From assembly GCA_964406705.1 (NCBI GenBank), contig CAYOSS010000072.1:1-9064 (forward strand): DNA of 9,064 bases, written 5' to 3'. Numbering within the stretch: the first letter of the stretch is position 1; each line of letters opens with the position of its first letter. Below, one piece after another: positions 7,368 through 9,064 of this stretch. The notes below the pieces were generated by a model. The model saw nothing but the letters and a program-made list of their open reading frames with translations. It was not told the origin of the DNA and did not search any database. The position numbers and the translations under genes were made by a program. Origin of the DNA: CAZRRV01 sp964406705 (GTDB lineage Bacteria; Bacillota; Clostridia; Oscillospirales; Acutalibacteraceae).

Positions 7368-7377
7368 CTGGCAAATT

Positions 7378-7403
7378 ACCCCCGGAGGTATTCCCCCGGG
7401 GGT
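7378..7403 (+). terminator. Second hairpin, more likely the transcription terminator
   Basis: ACCCCCGG (7378-7385) pairs perfectly with CCGGGGGT (7396-7403), loop of 10 bases, followed by a T/G-rich stretch (TTGGTGTGTT). On the opposite strand the same stem is followed by AATTT, so it might also stop transcripts coming from the transporter gene. Confidence 0.55.
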
Positions 7404-7442
7404 TTGGTGTGTTCATATGATATGCTATAGGTGAGTAATGGG

Positions 7443-7595
7443 GGTGCTGTTCAGCCTGTGGACGGCTAAAGAGGTGTCATATAGCCTGTAGGCGATCGAG
7501 CCGGCGCCGTTCGGCCCCGCGACGTGCCCCCAATTAGCGGCAACTCCTATAGGTTGAGCGAAACCGCTCCGCCCGCCTACAGGTTGAACAGCACC
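7443..7595. repeat. Nested imperfect inverted repeats between the convergent genes
   Basis: The outer arms 7443-7465 and 7573-7595 are 23 bases each and match as inverted repeats except at three positions; in RNA two of these would be G-U pairs and one an A-C mismatch. The inner arms 7483-7492 and 7546-7555 pair over 10 bases, again with two G-U pairs. All four arms share the core RCCTRTRG, so the segment holds two direct and two inverted copies of one short sequence. The outer right arm contains the last codons and stop of the transporter gene. A 5-bp stem GAGCG/CGCTC lies at 7556-7569. Confidence 0.7.
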
Positions 7596-8509
7596 GTCCC
7601 GGCGAGCATTAACACCAGCGAAATCGCCGTCCAGCGGTTGATCTTCTCCCGAAACATTATAGCGCCCAGAACGGTGGCGAATATTACCGTGCCCGCGGTC
7701 ACGAAGGGGAACTGCACGCTCGCGGGCAGCACCGTGGCCGCCTTCATCTGCAAGAATCCGGCTACCGTGGAGGTCACCGTGTATATCCCGCAGGAGGTGA
7801 GCATCATCGGTACGGAGCGGGCGGGCGCGTCCCCGGAGGGCGCCGTCTCTCCCGCCGGGGAGGGCTTCTTCCGGGATTTGCCGGCCAACGCGACCGCGCC
7901 CATCGCCGCGAAGTGCACCACGGCGCTGACGGTGTTCCCGGCCAACATATAGTCGAGCGGGCCCACCGCTCTCGAGTCCACCTGGTGGAACTTCATCACC
8001 GACGAGCCGACGCCGTTTAAGAGAAGTATTACGAAGCAGAGCGCCACCGCCGCCCCCCTGCCGCGCTTGTCCGCCGAGGCGGAGTTCTTACCCGCGGATA
8101 GCGCGGAGAACACGAGAGCGGCTATGGCGAGCGCCACCCCCGTGACGCAGAACGCCGAGGGTCTCTCGCCCAAAAACGCGACGCCGGAGAAGAACGGCAC
8201 CAACATCCCGCCGAGCATCACAAACGCCGTGAACACCCCCGAGCCGACCTTCTGGGTGACGTAGATGCCGAGCATATTGAATAGCCCGCACAGCAGGCTC
8301 TGTGTCGCCGCCATCGTGACGCCGAACGCGTTTAACTGAGGTCTGAAGCCCGTCAGCGCGAGGGTCAGCACGGCAATCATCGCCGAGGTGCACGCGGGGA
8401 AGAACAGCACCGGGAGCATTCCCCGCCCGGAGTGCCGCCCGTAAAGCTTGCCCATAGCGTGTTGGACGGCGGACAGCGCCGCCGCCACGGTTATCATAAG
8501 GATGTACAA
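7577..8509 (-). CDS. EamA/DMT-family transporter, ten membrane helices
   Basis: This 310-residue integral membrane protein has about ten hydrophobic helices (roughly 1-20, 31-54, 62-83, 90-110, 118-138, 152-172, 185-210, 232-252, 256-282, 289-310), the usual size and topology of drug/metabolite transporter superfamily exporters. The two halves carry corresponding endings: FLGERPSAF then a Gly/Ala helix at 112-133, and MFREKINRW then a helix at 285-309, the typical E-containing signature of paired EamA domains. Substrate cannot be told from sequence. A hydrophilic loop of about 21 residues (211-231, Lys/Pro/Ser-rich) between helices 7 and 8 is longer than usual. The start is TTG at 8509, because AAAGGAG (8526-8520) lies 10 bases upstream and the in-frame ATG at 8497 is 22 bases away. 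It is transcribed towards the giant gene from its own promoter at 8595-8623. Confidence 0.85.
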   Translation of the reverse strand: MYILMITVAAALSAVQHAMGKLYGRHSGRGMLPVLFFPACTSAMIAVLTLALTGFRPQLNAFGVTMAATQSLLCGLFNMLGIYVTQKVGSGVFTAFVMLGGMLVPFFSGVAFLGERPSAFCVTGVALAIAALVFSALSAGKNSASADKRGRGAAVALCFVILLLNGVGSSVMKFHQVDSRAVGPLDYMLAGNTVSAVVHFAAMGAVALAGKSRKKPSPAGETAPSGDAPARSVPMMLTSCGIYTVTSTVAGFLQMKAATVLPASVQFPFVTAGTVIFATVLGAIMFREKINRWTAISLVLMLAGTVLFNL

Positions 8510-8519
8510 AACCGGTCAG

Positions 8520-8526
8520 CTCCTTT
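8520..8526 (-). promoter_or_regulatory. Ribosome binding site AAAGGAG of the transporter gene
   Basis: Read on the minus strand, AAAGGAG ends 10 bases before TTG 8509. The same 10-base spacing occurs in front of ATG 402, which supports the TTG as the true start rather than the later ATG. Confidence 0.7.
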
Positions 8527-8529
8527 TGC

Positions 8530-8545
8530 CGGCGGTTGGCCGCCG
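8530..8545 (-). other. Small stem-loop in the transporter 5' leader
   Basis: CGGCGG and CCGCCG form a perfect 6-bp stem around a CCAA loop (minus strand), ending 3 bases before the ribosome binding site. It could affect translation start, but the leader is very GC-rich, so this may be chance pairing. Confidence 0.35.
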
Positions 8546-8594
8546 CCCGTTACCGGGGGAATATTACCCCGCCGCGGCTCTTCACCGAGTGGAT

Positions 8595-8623
8595 ATTTTA
8601 CCCCGCCGGCGCGCGGTTGTCAA
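8595..8623 (-). promoter_or_regulatory. Sigma-A type promoter of the transporter gene
   Basis: On the minus strand, a perfect -35 TTGACA (8623-8618) is separated by exactly 17 bases from TAAAAT (8600-8595), one base away from the -10 consensus. It stands out as AT-rich boxes in GC-rich DNA. A start about 7 bases downstream (near 8588) would give a leader of roughly 78 bases before the TTG codon. Confidence 0.85.
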
Positions 8624-8704
8624 GGCTTTTCGGGGGATTTTGGCCTGCGACCGCCGCTTTAGGGGAAGCCGCCCCGCGAGGCCGCCCGGCGCTCCGCGGT
8701 ACGG

Positions 8705-8830
8705 TTTATCGGGTGAGCCAGCCGAGCCGTCCCTCTTCTTCGGGTGAGCGGACGGTGTTCCTCCCCCTTTTTCGGGGGAGCGGACTGAGCTACTCCCGCT
8801 TTTTCGAGTGAGCGGAGCGGGGCGGTCCCG
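8705..8830. repeat. Four tandem ~32-bp units forming hairpins at their junctions
   Basis: A T-rich stretch followed by CGGGTGAGC (or CGGGGGAGC, CGAGTGAGC) recurs with the G-rich part starting at 8711, 8742, 8774 and 8806, i.e. steps of 31, 32 and 32 bases. At the junctions the C-rich end of one unit can pair with the G-rich start of the next across a T loop; the clearest is CTCCCCC (8761-8767) with GGGGGAG (8774-8780). Confidence 0.7.
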
Positions 8831-9025
8831 GGGGGCTGGCAGGCTCCGGCAGGCTCCGGGGGCTGGTTTTTGCTGCGCGAGAGGGGCTTTGCGGTGCCGG
8901 GGGCTGGCAGGCTCCGCCCGACTCGGGGGGGGGGGCTGCTGCTCGCTGTGGGGGGGGAGCTTTGCGGGGCCGGGAGCTTGCTCTGGCTCCGCCCGTCCCC
9001 GAGGGCTTTTTCTCGCTGCGCGGGA
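8831..9025. repeat. Three degenerate GC-rich tandem units of about 70 bp, with long G runs
   Basis: GGGGGCTGGCAGGCTCCG occurs perfectly at 8831-8848 and 8899-8916. GCTTTGCGG(T/G)GCCGGG recurs at 8886-8901 and 8959-8974, and GGCTCCGCCCG at 8910-8920 and 8985-8995. These steps (68, 73, 75 bases) describe about three diverged tandem copies. A 10-base tandem GGCAGGCTCC lies at 8838-8857. G runs of 11 (8925-8935) and 8 (8950-8957) occur within them. Confidence 0.7.
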
Positions 9026-9064
9026 ATGAAGCCGAGCGCGTCCGGTGGACGAAACAGCGAAGGC

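Larger units (their letters stand above)
8624..9064. other. Stretch of about 440 bases with no credible gene
   Basis: Open frames here (for example 8808-9029 and 8448-8747 on the plus strand) translate into low-complexity Gly/Ala/Arg/Ser peptides that follow the repeat structure, have no ribosome binding site, and resemble no known fold. Apart from the two repeat arrays, 8640-8704 is plain GC-rich sequence and 9026-9064 is an unassigned edge containing a 5-bp hairpin CGTCC/GGACG at 9039-9051. Confidence 0.6.

Noticed and set aside
7524..7952. Plus-strand open frame of 142 codons over the transporter
   Set aside because: Antisense to the membrane protein gene, with no ribosome binding site and no recognisable domain.
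8705..9025. CRISPR array
   Set aside because: The repeated units are adjacent and degenerate with no unique spacers of constant length, and no cas gene is present.
8808..9029. Gly/Ala/Arg-rich open frame of 73 codons
   Set aside because: Its translation simply follows the 70-bp DNA repeats; no ribosome binding site.
9039..9051. CGTCC/GGACG stem-loop at the right edge
   Set aside because: Five base pairs with a 3-base loop and no following T run; expected by chance in GC-rich DNA.

Overview
The window is about 9 kb of GC-rich bacterial DNA. It probably comes from a high-GC member of the Clostridia (Oscillospirales or Christensenellales type), although no taxonomic marker gene is present. The inference rests on strong AAGGAGG-type ribosome binding sites, a near-consensus sigma-A promoter, a signal-anchored multi-domain surface protein without an outer-membrane signature, and a Lys/Arg-rich amphipathic C-terminal tail of the kind common in gut Clostridia surface proteins.

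Layout. (1) Positions 1-386, + strand: the 3' end of a gene cut by the window edge. It encodes a beta-rich C-terminal domain that looks like a discoidin/galactose-binding module. (2) Positions 402-7340, + strand: one giant gene of 2312 codons, 15 bases downstream, with its ribosome binding site overlapping the previous stop codon. The two genes are almost certainly co-transcribed. The product has an N-terminal membrane anchor, a CBM9/DOMON-like carbohydrate-binding module, a jelly-roll domain, and two InlB-like beta modules. Six copies of a two-part unit follow (a small carboxypeptidase-regulatory-like beta-sandwich plus a roughly 190-residue concanavalin A/LamG-like jelly roll). It ends in a Pro-rich linker and a short cationic amphipathic helix. 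No catalytic domain is recognisable. (3) Positions 7341-7576: a convergent intergenic region with two GC-rich hairpins, probably terminators, and a nested set of inverted repeats. The outer 3' arm of these reaches into the end of the next gene. (4) Positions 7577-8509, - strand: a ten-helix EamA/DMT-family transporter with a TTG start and a clear promoter (TTGACA-17-TAAAAT) at 8595-8623. (5) Positions 8624-9064: no credible gene. It holds four ~32-bp tandem units that fold as hairpins at their junctions, then three degenerate ~70-bp GC-rich units with long G runs.

The first two genes together look like a cell-surface glycan-binding or adhesion locus: both products carry sugar-binding-type beta folds and neither shows an enzyme in the visible part. 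The transporter is divergently regulated and functionally separate as far as can be seen. The most unusual content is the repeat architecture of the giant protein, including a recent internal duplication of about 200 bp at about 96% identity, and the unexplained inverted-repeat structure between the two convergent genes.
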